DNA of 64,000 bases from Heliophilum fasciatum (GCF_004341395.1 NZ_SLXT01000001.1:135748-199747); one strand, 5' to 3'; counted from the stretch's first letter, positions 17,827-27,651 are shown. Numbers and translations: made by a program. The notes: a model not told the origin generated them from the sequence alone.

Positions 17827-19635
17827 ATGAACGGACTTACTCTGGTCGTTGGCTTTGCTTGTATCCTGATCATTGCTTATCGCTTATACGGTGGGTTCAT
17901 GGCCGCCAAAGTACTCTCGGTCGATGCAACGCGGCCCACACCGGCGCACACCATGGAAAACGGTACCGACTATGTACCGATGAACCGTTGGGTCGCCTTT
18001 GGCCACCATTTCGCCGCCATCGCCGCAGCCGGGCCCCTGGTGGGACCCATCTTAGCCGCCCAATTCGGTTATCTTCCCGGCACGATCTGGTTGCTTGTCG
18101 GCGCTGTACTCGGTGGCGCAGTCCATGATATGGTCGTTCTTTTTGCTTCCATTCGTCACAAAGGCAAATCCCTTTCGGATATTGCCCGCGAAGAAGTTGG
18201 CCCCATTGCCGGCGTTTGCACCGGAATCGCAATTTTATTTATCATCACGATTACCATGGCCGGTCTCTCCCTCGTAGTCGTTCACGCCTTGAAGAACAAT
18301 GCCTGGGGCACCTTTACCGTCGGCGCGACGATCCCCATCGCCATCTTCATCGGCATTTTGATCAAACTTTATCCGAATAAACTGGGCTGGTGGACGGCCC
18401 TCGGTATGGCCCTGGTCATCGCCGCGGTTGCCTTAGGCCCTAGTGTCAAAGGTACCTGGCTGGGTTCGATATTGACACTCTCCGAACAAGGCGTAAAATT
18501 GGCGCTTCCCATCTATGCCTTCTTCGCAGCCGCCCTGCCGGTGTGGTTCCTCTTAGCCCCTCGGGACTACCTCTCTTCCTATATGAAGATTGGTACCATC
18601 GGTGCCTTGGCGATAGGGATCATCCTGATCCATCCCGATTTGAGAATGCCGGCACTGACACCCTTCATCAACGGCGGTGGGCCGGTGATCAAAGGACCCG
18701 TATGGCCCTTTGTATCGATCACCATCGCTTGCGGCGCCATCTCCGGATTCCACGCCTTAATCGGTTCCGGTACAACACCCAAGATGATCGACAATGAAAA
18801 AGACATTCAACTGGTCGGCTTCGGCGGCATGCTGGTGGAAACTTTCGTCGGCGTCATGGCGTTAATTGCCGCTTGTGTCCTCGAACCGGGCGACTATTTT
18901 GCCATCAACTCGGCACCGGCCGTATTCGCCAACCTGAATATTCCTGTTGTCCACCTTCCGGAACTTTCCAGCCTGGTCGGCATCGACTTGGCCGGGCGCA
19001 CCGGCGGTGCCGTTTCCCTGGCTGTTGGCATGGCCTACATCTTCAATCAACTGCCGGGCATGACAGGGCTCATGGCGTACTGGTATGAATTCGCCATTCT
19101 CTTTGAAGCCGTCTTTATCTTGACCGCCATCGATGCCGGCACCCGTGTAGCTCGTTACATCGTCCAGGACTTTTTCGGTCAAGTGATCCCCAAACTCAAA
19201 GATAATGACTGGAAACCCGGTGTCATTGGTGTCTCTGCCATCGTCTCTGCCGCCTGGGGTTACCTCCTCTACGGCGGTGATATCGCTTCGGTATGGCCGC
19301 TCTTCGGTGTTTCCAACCAGCTCCTGGCCACCTTGGCGCTGGCCATCGGTACCAGCTTGATCCTCAAAAAGACAGGAAAAATCCGCTACGCCTTGACCTG
19401 CTTTCTTCCGATGAGCTATCTCTTTGTGACGGTGATGTACGCCGGTTACTGGACCATCATCAATCAGTACTTACCTAAAGGCATGATGCTGAACACCGTG
19501 CTGTCTGTAATCATGATGGGCCTTGCCGTGATCATCATGGGCGATGCCTTGATCAAGTGGTACACCATTATCACCAATAACCATCATCACAACACCCACC
19601 ACGACCACGACAAGCATGTTACCAAACCCGTGTAG
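17827..19635 (+). CDS. cstA: CstA/BtsT-family carbon starvation transporter
   Basis: 602 residues with about 16 hydrophobic segments. Typical family stretches include GPLVGPILAAQFG, AVHDMVVLF, SGFHALIGSGTTPKMI and DAGTRVARYI. Family members take up pyruvate or peptides under carbon limitation. It is shorter than the 700-residue E. coli CstA and ends in a His-rich tail (HHHNTHHDHDKH) that may bind metal. ATG 17827 has AAGGAGG upstream. The neighbouring LytS/LytR pair suggests inducible control by external pyruvate or a similar nutrient. Confidence 0.9.
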   Translation: MNGLTLVVGFACILIIAYRLYGGFMAAKVLSVDATRPTPAHTMENGTDYVPMNRWVAFGHHFAAIAAAGPLVGPILAAQFGYLPGTIWLLVGAVLGGAVHDMVVLFASIRHKGKSLSDIAREEVGPIAGVCTGIAILFIITITMAGLSLVVVHALKNNAWGTFTVGATIPIAIFIGILIKLYPNKLGWWTALGMALVIAAVALGPSVKGTWLGSILTLSEQGVKLALPIYAFFAAALPVWFLLAPRDYLSSYMKIGTIGALAIGIILIHPDLRMPALTPFINGGGPVIKGPVWPFVSITIACGAISGFHALIGSGTTPKMIDNEKDIQLVGFGGMLVETFVGVMALIAACVLEPGDYFAINSAPAVFANLNIPVVHLPELSSLVGIDLAGRTGGAVSLAVGMAYIFNQLPGMTGLMAYWYEFAILFEAVFILTAIDAGTRVARYIVQDFFGQVIPKLKDNDWKPGVIGVSAIVSAAWGYLLYGGDIASVWPLFGVSNQLLATLALAIGTSLILKKTGKIRYALTCFLPMSYLFVTVMYAGYWTIINQYLPKGMMLNTVLSVIMMGLAVIIMGDALIKWYTIITNNHHHNTHHDHDKHVTKPV

Positions 19636-19756
19636 CCTACGTTTGAGTGACCGGTGTCCACGTTACTACCGCCCCTTTGCTCCCTTGCTTCGTTCTGGTC
19701 CGAAGTCAAGAGTATCAATACCCTCCTTTTCCCCTTCGTTGCATTTCTTTAATGCA

Positions 19757-19790
19757 AAGGAGCCGTGGCAATGCCCGGCTCCTTCTTTTT
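19757..19790 (+). terminator. Terminator after the CstA-type gene
   Basis: AAGGAGCCG and CGGCTCCTT enclose an inner GGC-AAT-GCC stem, followed by CTTTTT. Confidence 0.85.
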
Positions 19791-19805
19791 ATGCGTTATC
19801 CACTT

Positions 19806-21431
19806 TTATTCGGCTTTGCGCGACGGTGCGAGGGCAAAGTTGACACTGGAATTCTGCTCCGTCGCATAACGCAGGGACCACTCATTGCGAAATAGGGCCA
19901 CCGGTTGATCATAGCGGTCATGAATGATCATCGCGCTGTCCATCCCTTTGAGCGGCTTTTTGCCGATGTTATCTCCTTCCAGCCAGCGCGCTACCGAGTA
20001 GGGCAAATTGCGCAGTTCGATATCGACGCCGTATTCCCCTTTGAGACGATACTCCAGCACCTCAAGCTGTAGCATCCCGACTGCACCGACAATGAACGCT
20101 TCCACACCGATTTCCGGTTGGCGAAAGACTTGCACGGCCCCTTCTTGCGTTAACTGGGTCATACCTTTGATGAACTGCTTGCGCTTCATCGTATCTTTGG
20201 CTTGTACACGGGCAAAATGCTCCGGCGGAAAGACCGGGAAATCTTCAAACGAAAAACCTTTATTATCGACACACAGGGTATCGCCGATGCCAAAAATTCC
20301 AGGATCAAACAACCCAATCACATCACCGGGATACGCTTCGTCAATGATCGTTCGTTCTTGCGCCATAAATTGCTGCGGTTGGGCCAACTTAACCATTTTG
20401 CCGGACGGCACATGACGCACAACCATGCCGCGCTCAAAACGGCCGGAAACAATCCGAATAAAAGCGAGCCGGTCACGGTGCGTCGGGTTCATGTTGGCTT
20501 GAATCTTGAAGACAAATGCGGAAAAGCGTTCACTTTCCGGATCGATATCGCCTTCTGTCGAACGGCGCCCCCGTGGCGGCGGTGCTAAGCGCAAAAACTC
20601 TTCCAGAAACGGCTGCACACCAAAATTGGTCAAGGCACTGCCAAAAAACATCGGTGTTAGTTCACCGGCCCGTACCTTAGCCAGATCGAATTCATCGCCG
20701 GCCATATCCAGCAGTTCAATGTCTTCACAAAGCTGGCGATGAGCTTCTTCACCTAATACTTCCGCAAAGGCCGGATCATCCACACGGCCCAGTGTCGACG
20801 GCATGGCCCACTGCCCATGCTTGGCGTCACCTTCGAACATCTCTACCTGAGCCAGTTTGCGGTTATAGACGCCTTTATAAGCGCCTTCCTCGCCGACCGG
20901 CCAATTGACCGGATAGGCCCGGATGTCCAAGACCTTTTCTAATTCCTCGACCAATTCAAAGGGGTTGCGCCCATGACGATCGAGTTTGTTGACAAAGGTA
21001 AAGATCGGAATGCCTCGCTGCCGGCAAACGCGGAACAGTTTAACCGTCTGATCTTCCACACCTTTGGCCGCGTCGATGAGCATAACGGCGCTGTCGGCAG
21101 CCATCAGCGTTCGGTACGTGTCTTCACTGAAATCCTGGTGACCCGGTGTATCGAGAATGTTGATACGATACCCATCGTAATCAAATTGCAATACGCTCGA
21201 TGTGACCGAGATCCCCCGCTGTTTTTCGATCTCCATCCAGTCCGATACGGCATGCTTCGACGCCTTGCGCGCCTTGACCGAGCCGGCCAAGCGAATGGCG
21301 CCCCCATAAAGCAGCAGTTTTTCCGTCAGCGTCGTTTTCCCGGCATCAGGGTGAGAAATAATCGCAAAGGTACGCCGCCGCTGTACCTCCTCCGTCAGCG
21401 TAAACCCATCTTTATCAACTGAATCAGCCAT
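19806..21431 (-). CDS. prfC: Peptide chain release factor 3
   Basis: 541 residues, full length for RF3. This translational GTPase recycles RF1/RF2 after termination. G motifs: SHPDAGKTTL, the switch region RGISVTSSV, DTPGHQDF, NKLD and a GSAL-type G5. The C-terminal half carries the RF3-specific domains (VGAVGMLQLEVLEYRLKGEYG). ATG 21431 has GGAGGT upstream. It is convergent with the CstA-type gene. Confidence 0.96.
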   Translation of the reverse strand: MADSVDKDGFTLTEEVQRRRTFAIISHPDAGKTTLTEKLLLYGGAIRLAGSVKARKASKHAVSDWMEIEKQRGISVTSSVLQFDYDGYRINILDTPGHQDFSEDTYRTLMAADSAVMLIDAAKGVEDQTVKLFRVCRQRGIPIFTFVNKLDRHGRNPFELVEELEKVLDIRAYPVNWPVGEEGAYKGVYNRKLAQVEMFEGDAKHGQWAMPSTLGRVDDPAFAEVLGEEAHRQLCEDIELLDMAGDEFDLAKVRAGELTPMFFGSALTNFGVQPFLEEFLRLAPPPRGRRSTEGDIDPESERFSAFVFKIQANMNPTHRDRLAFIRIVSGRFERGMVVRHVPSGKMVKLAQPQQFMAQERTIIDEAYPGDVIGLFDPGIFGIGDTLCVDNKGFSFEDFPVFPPEHFARVQAKDTMKRKQFIKGMTQLTQEGAVQVFRQPEIGVEAFIVGAVGMLQLEVLEYRLKGEYGVDIELRNLPYSVARWLEGDNIGKKPLKGMDSAMIIHDRYDQPVALFRNEWSLRYATEQNSSVNFALAPSRKAE

Positions 21432-21544
21432 GTTGATACCTCCAGAATTGTTCCTGCCTCAAGCAGTCTGCACTGCCGGCACACTTGCTTAAGTATACCT
21501 TTTTCATCAACAAAGCAAAAGAGCAAGCTTGCGTAAATGCACGA

Positions 21545-21573
21545 GAAAAGCCGTAAGCACTTTGCTTACGGCT
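21545..21573 (-). terminator. Terminator of the MASE3-like histidine kinase gene
   Basis: On the minus strand GCCGTAAGCA and TGCTTACGGC flank a short loop and are followed by TTTTC. Confidence 0.8.
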
Positions 21574-21576
21574 TCA

Positions 21577-23523
21577 TCACGCAGATTCCGATCCCGATTC
21601 TTTGATCGGCAGATAGAGAATAAACTCACTGCCTCGCCCTGACTGACTCTTGATTTCGATTTCGCCGCCCTGCAGTTCAATGATCGCTTTAACGATGGAC
21701 AACCCTAATCCCGTGCCGGTTGTTCCCCGCGTCACCGCATTTTCGGCGCGATAAAAGCGTTCAAACAAATGCTCCTGCTCTTCCGCCGACAAGCCGATTC
21801 CCGTATCCCAGATACTGATGCGCACGCGCTCCCCCTCACGGGATGCCTTAATGCCGCAAGCGCCCACCAGTGTATACTTGATCGCATTGGACAATAAGTT
21901 GTTGATGGCCTGGGCCAACTGCGATTCATCACAATAGATCGGCGGTAGATCGGGCTCAATCTCACAACTGAACTGCAACTTTTTCTTACTCGCCAAGATC
22001 GCATAGCTGTCACAGGACGGTAAGATCAATTCATCGACCGAAATCCAATGCATTTTCATGTGCTGCTGTGTACCCTGGATTTTTTCCAGATCAAGAATAT
22101 TGGTGACCAGATGATGTAATCGTTCCAAACTGGCCCGCGCTTGGCTCAGAAACTGTTCCCGTTCCTCGACCGAAATGTCCCGATCCGCGGCCAATTCCAG
22201 ATAACCATCAATGCTCGTCAAAGGTGTGCGGATCTCATGAGTGGCCGATGAAAAATATTCTTGGCGCAAACGCTCCATATTCTGCTGCTTGGTAACATCG
22301 CAAAACTGCATCAAGCAACCGGCCATCGATGAACCCTGCATAACCAGTTGCATATAAACGTCGACGCGGCGCACATCGGTTTCACCAATCACTAAGCGTG
22401 TCAGCGGTTCCCCGTTGTCCTTCTGGACGGTCTGGGCCCTCTCTAAGATACTGTTCTTGTCCAGCAAGGTGTTGAGAGAATCCATATCATCGATCCGCAA
22501 ACTCATGGCCTTTAAAAAAAGCTCCGTGCTGTCAAAATGAATAACTTCTTCATCCCAGCCAAACATCTCAGCAAAGTTTTCGTTACATACCCACGTTCCC
22601 TGGTGCCAATTGTAATAGGCAATACCATCTTTCGATGCATTCAGTAAGGCCACCATCCGTACCCGTTGATCATCACGACGTTGCCGTAAATCTTCATAGG
22701 GTCGTTTAACTTGCATCACGAAAACAGCATGATAGAAAATGCCATAGCCCACCAAGCGGATGAGCTGGCTCACCATACTTTCCGCCCCGGGTACGAAGGC
22801 TTGCCACAACTCCGCAACCGCACAAAGGGCCAAGGCTGCAACGATCACCTGCCGCGGTGCCGTCAGCGGTAATGCTTCATGACGGTACATGTAAAAAAAG
22901 GCCATCGCCGCATAAAGCACCGCTGCTACGGTTTGCACAATGATAAAATTCGTGCTGCTCATCAATAAGGCAGTGCTGAGTGGCCAAGCACCGTTTTTTT
23001 CTAAAATGATGACATACTGTACCACCAGCATCAGCAACGCAATGATCGCCACACCACGGTAGATCACCTGCGAAGCAACACGTTCCATCGGCGGAATCAA
23101 CGTTCCATAGCCAATGATCGCCACCAACACAAACCGGCCGATGATCGCCAAAAGCCGGGCCTGCTCTTCGCCGCCAAATAATGTCCCCTGCACACCGTGA
23201 TGAACCAACAACTGCATTGCATCCATGCAACCGATGGCCAAGAAACCAAGACCAAGATTGATCTGCCAGGCCGTTGCTTGATCCCGCGTATGCCAAATCG
23301 TCGAAAAAATAAAAAAAGCAATAATCACCGTTGCCCCTTCAGCAAGCAACTGAAAGGGAATGGTCCAATCGATACTCGCCAAAATAGCAGCTTGACTGTG
23401 ACCTAATGTAGCGAAGATAAAAACGACCGAGGTCACCACAATCAACAAGGGCGCTAAAAGATACTGACGCTCTGCTTTAGAGCCTTGAGCTGTCAAACCC
23501 AGCATCCGTGCCATCATCTGCAT
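21577..23523 (-). CDS. Membrane-bound sensor histidine kinase (MASE3-like, PAS, HisKA, HATPase)
   Basis: 648 residues. Residues about 20-275 form a seven- to eight-helix sensor region resembling MASE3. A PAS-like domain follows (about 285-410; GIAYYNWHQGTW), then the HisKA box SSATHEIRTPLT and an ATPase domain with NNLLSNAIKYT, DTGIGLS, and GTGLGLSIVKAI. ATG 23523 has GGAGG upstream. No response regulator is adjacent, so it is an orphan kinase. It lies 107 bases after moaA on the same strand and might share its transcript. Confidence 0.85.
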   Translation of the reverse strand: MQMMARMLGLTAQGSKAERQYLLAPLLIVVTSVVFIFATLGHSQAAILASIDWTIPFQLLAEGATVIIAFFIFSTIWHTRDQATAWQINLGLGFLAIGCMDAMQLLVHHGVQGTLFGGEEQARLLAIIGRFVLVAIIGYGTLIPPMERVASQVIYRGVAIIALLMLVVQYVIILEKNGAWPLSTALLMSSTNFIIVQTVAAVLYAAMAFFYMYRHEALPLTAPRQVIVAALALCAVAELWQAFVPGAESMVSQLIRLVGYGIFYHAVFVMQVKRPYEDLRQRRDDQRVRMVALLNASKDGIAYYNWHQGTWVCNENFAEMFGWDEEVIHFDSTELFLKAMSLRIDDMDSLNTLLDKNSILERAQTVQKDNGEPLTRLVIGETDVRRVDVYMQLVMQGSSMAGCLMQFCDVTKQQNMERLRQEYFSSATHEIRTPLTSIDGYLELAADRDISVEEREQFLSQARASLERLHHLVTNILDLEKIQGTQQHMKMHWISVDELILPSCDSYAILASKKKLQFSCEIEPDLPPIYCDESQLAQAINNLLSNAIKYTLVGACGIKASREGERVRISIWDTGIGLSAEEQEHLFERFYRAENAVTRGTTGTGLGLSIVKAIIELQGGEIEIKSQSGRGSEFILYLPIKESGSESA

Positions 23524-23630
23524 CTATAACGCCTCCATGTGTTATGTGTTAATCATCTACTTAGGAATTATTCGCTTTAAGCTGGTATTTTCCTGCCTAC
23601 ATACCGGAAACATCTGCAAAAGAACCTCAT

Positions 23631-24617
23631 TTACCCACCGATTTGGCTCATTTGACGAGCATGGGCCTTCCATGGTTCCGTTATCATCTCATGGTGAGCT
23701 GGCTTGACCGCCAGAGCCCGTCGAAAGATCGCAGCCAACTGCCGATCGGACACGCCCAGGCGCAGGAGGCCCTTCAGATCGAACTCAACAGGCCCATCCA
23801 AGCAAGGGCGCAAGTGACCGTCGGCCGTCAGGCGCAGGCGATTACAGGCGGCGCAAAAATGCTGAGACAGCGCCCCGATAAAGCCAATCGTTCCCAACGC
23901 ACCCGGCAACCGCCGATAGGCAGCAGGCCCCGCCCCTCGAACCGGCGACACCGGCTCGGGCCGCAATCCCGCTTCCATAAGCGTTTGTTCCATTTGGCCA
24001 ACACCGACAAAGCAGCCTGGAATACCACTGCACCGGGACGCCCCCATCGGCATCCACTCAATAAAACGCACATGAATCGGCCGCACCAGCGTCAAACGGG
24101 CAAAATCAACCAGTTCATCATCGTTAAACCCACCGATCACTACCACATTGAGCTTGATGGGATTGAGCCCGGCAGCCAGAGCGCCATCGATCCCGGCCCA
24201 AACCGCATCGATAGCACCACCGCGGGTAATCGCCCGAAAACGCTCCGGTCGTAACGAGTCCATGGAAATATTAACGCGCTGCAACCCAGCCGCTTTGAGT
24301 TCCGGCGCCATCGCTCCAAGTAAGATACCATTGGTCGTCATCGCCAGATCGTCGAGCCCGGCGATGCCGGCAAGGCGGGCCATCAACGGTACAATCCCTT
24401 TGCGCACCAGCGGTTCACCGCCGGTCACCCGGATCCGCCGGATGCCCAAACGAACGGCAACCCGAGCCAGGCGTTCCAACTCTTCCAGACGCAAAATCTG
24501 CTCATGAGCCAGACGACGCACACCTTCTTCCGGCATGCAGTAACGACAGCGTAAATTACAGCGATCCGTTACGGAAAGACGAAGATAATCGATCGAACGC
24601 GACCACCGGTCTTGCAT
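23631..24617 (-). CDS. moaA: GTP 3',8-cyclase MoaA
   Basis: 328 residues. This radical SAM enzyme starts molybdenum cofactor synthesis by converting GTP to 3',8-cyclo-7,8-dihydro-GTP. The N-terminal SAM cluster motif CNLRCRYC has its cysteines at C20, C24 and C27. The C-terminal second 4Fe-4S cluster is in FCAACNRLRLTADG with a later Cys. The GGEP motif is present. The ATG at 24617 has GGGAGGT upstream and lies 12 bases after a small partner gene. No other moa, moe or modABC gene is in the window. Confidence 0.93.
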   Translation of the reverse strand: MQDRWSRSIDYLRLSVTDRCNLRCRYCMPEEGVRRLAHEQILRLEELERLARVAVRLGIRRIRVTGGEPLVRKGIVPLMARLAGIAGLDDLAMTTNGILLGAMAPELKAAGLQRVNISMDSLRPERFRAITRGGAIDAVWAGIDGALAAGLNPIKLNVVVIGGFNDDELVDFARLTLVRPIHVRFIEWMPMGASRCSGIPGCFVGVGQMEQTLMEAGLRPEPVSPVRGAGPAAYRRLPGALGTIGFIGALSQHFCAACNRLRLTADGHLRPCLDGPVEFDLKGLLRLGVSDRQLAAIFRRALAVKPAHHEMITEPWKAHARQMSQIGG

Positions 24618-24629
24618 CGGCGACCTCCC

Positions 24630-24827
24630 TTAAAAACAGCCAAGTTCACAATGGGCGATCTTGATCTTCAACTCATTGGCTGCTTGTCCAATCGAACGGT
24701 ACGATACCTGCAATTCTTCCGCCAGCGCCCTTGCTCCGGCGCAATCGATATGCCCATTCGCAGCCCGCTCCAGCAATCGTTGCTTGATGAACAGCCAATC
24801 GACGTCCGGATACTCCTGATGGTTCAT
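24630..24827 (-). CDS. Small helical protein preceding moaA, C-terminal CELGCF motif
   Basis: 65 residues: MNHQEYPDVDWLFIKQ..., a middle part resembling a small helix-turn-helix (CAGARALAEELQVSYRSIGQAANEL) and a tail ending HCELGCF. Similar small proteins with a C-terminal CxLGCF-type motif occur beside molybdenum-cofactor genes in Clostridia, as far as I recall. The two tail cysteines may bind a metal. GGAGG precedes the ATG, and its stop lies 12 bases before moaA, so the pair is probably co-translated. A regulator or Mo-sensing role is only a suggestion. Confidence 0.68.
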   Translation of the reverse strand: MNHQEYPDVDWLFIKQRLLERAANGHIDCAGARALAEELQVSYRSIGQAANELKIKIAHCELGCF

Positions 24828-24935
24828 CGCACTTCCTCCACTTAATCATTGCTCTATGCAAGCTTGATCATTGTCTATGATTGATTATTGCCTATGCAAA
24901 TATAAAAATTGCGCTATGCAAGTATAAAAAAGAAT

Positions 24936-24969
24936 AAAAAAATCCCCGCTACCGGTCAAGCACCGGAGC
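24936..24969 (-). terminator. Possible leader terminator upstream of the moaA operon
   Basis: On the minus strand GCTCCGGT and ACCGGTAGC pair (one bulge) around GCTTG. GGGGA and then T7 follow. It lies about 110 bases before the small gene, and no minus-strand gene is upstream. If functional it would act as an attenuator; the 5-base gap between stem and T-run makes this uncertain. Three ATTGC-CTATGCAA copies occur nearby (about 24847, 24889, 24909). Confidence 0.35.
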
Positions 24970-25102
24970 AGATACTTAATCAACAATTAATTTAGATAAT
25001 TATAAGTTAAAGCAAGATAAAAGAACAAGTAGCAGAAATAGTCACCTCTGCATCTTTTAGCGCATATACTGAGCAAAAAGCATGGATCGGCAGGTGATCC
25101 TC

Positions 25103-26155
25103 ATGAAGTGGGCCCTGATCCTCAGTGGCGGCGGTTCTCGTGGTGCCGCCCATGTCGGCGTCATTAAAGCCCTTGAAGAAGCCCGCCTTCGGCCTTCCTT
25201 GGTCATCGGCGTCAGTGCCGGCAGCTATGTGGCCGCGCTGTACGGTACCGGTGCCGGTGCTGCTGACATGGTCAAAATCGCCCAGTCCCTGTCCCAGGCC
25301 GCTCTCTTCGATTTTGATTGGCGTTGGGCCTGGCAAGCAGCGCGCAACCTGGGTCAAAAGCTCCTGGGCCACCCCAACAGCCACTTGTGGCCGGAACTAC
25401 CTTCCGGCGTGCTGCGCGGTCGCCGTCTGGAACAATTCTTCACCGATCAGTGGGGCGAACAAACGCTGGATCAGACCGATCCCCCCACGGTGATCACCGC
25501 CACCGATCTGATCAGCGGCTATGCCATTTGCTTTACGCCGCGGGATCTTTTGCCCAAGTACCCCATACCCTACCGGCAGTTTATCAGCGCTGTGCCGATT
25601 GCCCAGGCCGCACGGTCCAGTTGCAGCCTTCCCGGTGTCTTTCAACCCTTTCCCCTCGGTGATCTGCTGCTCGTGGATGGAGCCGTACGCAACAATATGC
25701 CCGCCGATGTGGCCCGCGCACTCGGTGCGGATCTCGTCATCTCGGTCAATCTGCGTAACCCTGGTCAACCGGTTCCGGCACCAGCCAACTTGATCACCAC
25801 GATGGTGCGTTCCACCGAAATTCTCGGCTACGAAGTTGACTTATGTACGACCCAAACCAGCACCGATCTGCTGATTGAGCCGCATTTAGATGACATGGGC
25901 TTGTTTGACTTTGCTTCCTTCGACGCGGCCATTCAAGCCGGCTATCGGGCGACCGTCGACAGCTTACCGGCACTGCATCGCTTACTCCACAGCGAAACCG
26001 TGTCACCAACATCGTCATCGGAGCCGCCATCTCCCTTTCCACCGGCGCCGGCTCATTCCACGATCAACGGGATCCGGCTGCAGATCACGTCAGCACCGCC
26101 CCCTGCACCAACAACCCCTTTCCCCGCCCTGTCAAGCCCAGCCAAAAGAAAATAA
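25103..26155 (+). CDS. Patatin-like phospholipase (RssA-type)
   Basis: About 350 residues. The catalytic dyad is visible: nucleophile Ser in GVSAGS and Asp in VDGAVRNNMP. The oxyanion loop is SGGGSRGAAHVGV at the N-terminus. Residues about 300-350 form a Pro/Ser/Thr-rich tail. It is probably a cytoplasmic or membrane-associated acyl hydrolase of unknown substrate. ATG 25103 is preferred because AGGTGA lies 7 bases upstream; an ATG at 25082 is the alternative. Confidence 0.88.
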   Translation: MKWALILSGGGSRGAAHVGVIKALEEARLRPSLVIGVSAGSYVAALYGTGAGAADMVKIAQSLSQAALFDFDWRWAWQAARNLGQKLLGHPNSHLWPELPSGVLRGRRLEQFFTDQWGEQTLDQTDPPTVITATDLISGYAICFTPRDLLPKYPIPYRQFISAVPIAQAARSSCSLPGVFQPFPLGDLLLVDGAVRNNMPADVARALGADLVISVNLRNPGQPVPAPANLITTMVRSTEILGYEVDLCTTQTSTDLLIEPHLDDMGLFDFASFDAAIQAGYRATVDSLPALHRLLHSETVSPTSSSEPPSPFPPAPAHSTINGIRLQITSAPPPAPTTPFPALSSPAKRK

Positions 26156-26191
26156 AACGATGGCCACAATCGCTTGGCCATCGTTTTTTAT
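26154..26191 (+). terminator. Terminator after the patatin-like gene
   Basis: AAAACGATGGCCA and TGGCCATCGTTTT pair around an 8-base loop, followed by a T-run. The stem begins at the stop codon. Confidence 0.88.
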
Positions 26192-26225
26192 TTTAAGGTG
26201 ATTTCATTGATTGGGCTGGTTTGAT

Positions 26226-27560
26226 TTATTGAGGTGGTTTCATTGTCGGAACATTGGCCCATTGCGCCGACACCGGCATCGCTTGACCAAAAGCGTCGTG
26301 ACCTACGGAGTGACTGGGAAAGGTCGTTGTTTCCGTATAGGCAGCCATACCATGTTCGGCCAAATCCATGCCTTCCAGTTCGTCTTTTTCACTGACACGA
26401 ACGCCCATTGTATTCTTCAAAACCAAGAAAATTCCGTAAGTGGATAAAAAGGCGACGAGGGACACCGATAAAAGGCCGACGAGCTGTACACCGAGCAGTT
26501 CCGCACCGCCGCCATAAAAAAACCCTCGCTCCGTATGCAACAAGCCGACAGCGATGACACCCATGGAACCACAAACGCCGTGGACGGCCACAGCGCCGAC
26601 AGGGTCATCGGCACGCAAACGATCAATCCAACCAACTGCTTCCACAACCAGCACACCGGCCACCGCACCGATCACCACAGCACCTACTGGCGATACGCTG
26701 GCACAGCCGGCTGTGATGGCCGCCAAGCCGGCGAGACAGCCATTGATCACCATCGTGGGATCCGGTTTGCCCCACTTGAACATCGTGTAAAAACAACCGA
26801 TGGTACCGCCGGCCGCTGCCGCCAGATTGGTCGTAACAGCGATGCGCGCGATATTCATATCTAAGCCCGACAGCGAACTGCCCGGGTTAAAGCCAAACCA
26901 ACCAAACCAGAGGATAAAGGCACCTAATGCCGCCAAGGGTAACGAGTGGGCCGGAATGACGTTCGGTGTTCCATCGGGATTGTATTTACCGATACGCGGT
27001 CCCAAGACAAGCACTGCGGCCAGCGAAGCCCACCCGCCGACGGCGTGAACAGCGGCACTGCCGGCAAAATCAACCATACCCTTCTTCGCCAACCAACCTT
27101 CCGGATTCCATACCCAGTGAGCGACCAAAGGATAAATAAAAGCAGTTGCTACTAAACTAAAGATAATATAAGGGCCAAACTTCATGCGCTCCGCCACAGC
27201 ACCGGAAACAATCGTCGCTACCGCCACAGCAAAAGCCGCTTGAAAAAGCCAATAGGCATAAACCGGAATGGAAAGATTCAAGTGGGCTGCATCACCAAGC
27301 AGAAAAAAGTCACTCCAACCGATGAACCCGCCTTTACTGACACCGTACATGATCCCAAAACCGACGGCCCAATACCCAAGCATCCCTACGGTGCAATCCA
27401 TGAAAACTTTCATGATGATGTTGATGCTGTTTTTAGCCCGAACAAATCCTGCTTCTAAAGCCGCGAAACCTGCCTCCATAAAAAACACCAGCGCTGCTGC
27501 CAGCAGCACCCATACCGTATTAACCCCCATGGCCAGTTGGCTTAACGTTGGTTCCATCAT
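26226..27560 (-). CDS. amtB: Ammonium transporter
   Basis: 444 residues, about 11 membrane helices, Amt/Rh family. Family stretches include FMEAGFAALEAGFVRAKN, DFAGSAAVHAVGG, FGWFGFNPGS and AVHGVCG. It imports ammonium. ATG 27560 is chosen because GGAGGG lies 6 bases upstream. No glnK/glnB gene is adjacent, which is unusual for amt genes. The 200-base leader carries a strong terminator overlapped by a two-hairpin element of ANTAR-target type (27692-27740), so nitrogen-dependent antitermination is likely. Confidence 0.93.
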   Translation of the reverse strand: MMEPTLSQLAMGVNTVWVLLAAALVFFMEAGFAALEAGFVRAKNSINIIMKVFMDCTVGMLGYWAVGFGIMYGVSKGGFIGWSDFFLLGDAAHLNLSIPVYAYWLFQAAFAVAVATIVSGAVAERMKFGPYIIFSLVATAFIYPLVAHWVWNPEGWLAKKGMVDFAGSAAVHAVGGWASLAAVLVLGPRIGKYNPDGTPNVIPAHSLPLAALGAFILWFGWFGFNPGSSLSGLDMNIARIAVTTNLAAAAGGTIGCFYTMFKWGKPDPTMVINGCLAGLAAITAGCASVSPVGAVVIGAVAGVLVVEAVGWIDRLRADDPVGAVAVHGVCGSMGVIAVGLLHTERGFFYGGGAELLGVQLVGLLSVSLVAFLSTYGIFLVLKNTMGVRVSEKDELEGMDLAEHGMAAYTETTTFPSHSVGHDAFGQAMPVSAQWANVPTMKPPQ

Positions 27561-27651
27561 CTCGATCCCTCCATCATTGTCTCCCATGTTACGCCAGGCA
27601 GTTTTGCGTCTTGCTTGATCCACCTCTCTTGATCCCGATTGGTTGTTTAAA

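Noticed and set aside
24828..25081. Molybdenum cofactor riboswitch before moaA
   Set aside because: The leader is too short and AT-rich and lacks the conserved Moco RNA blocks; only a simple hairpin is seen.
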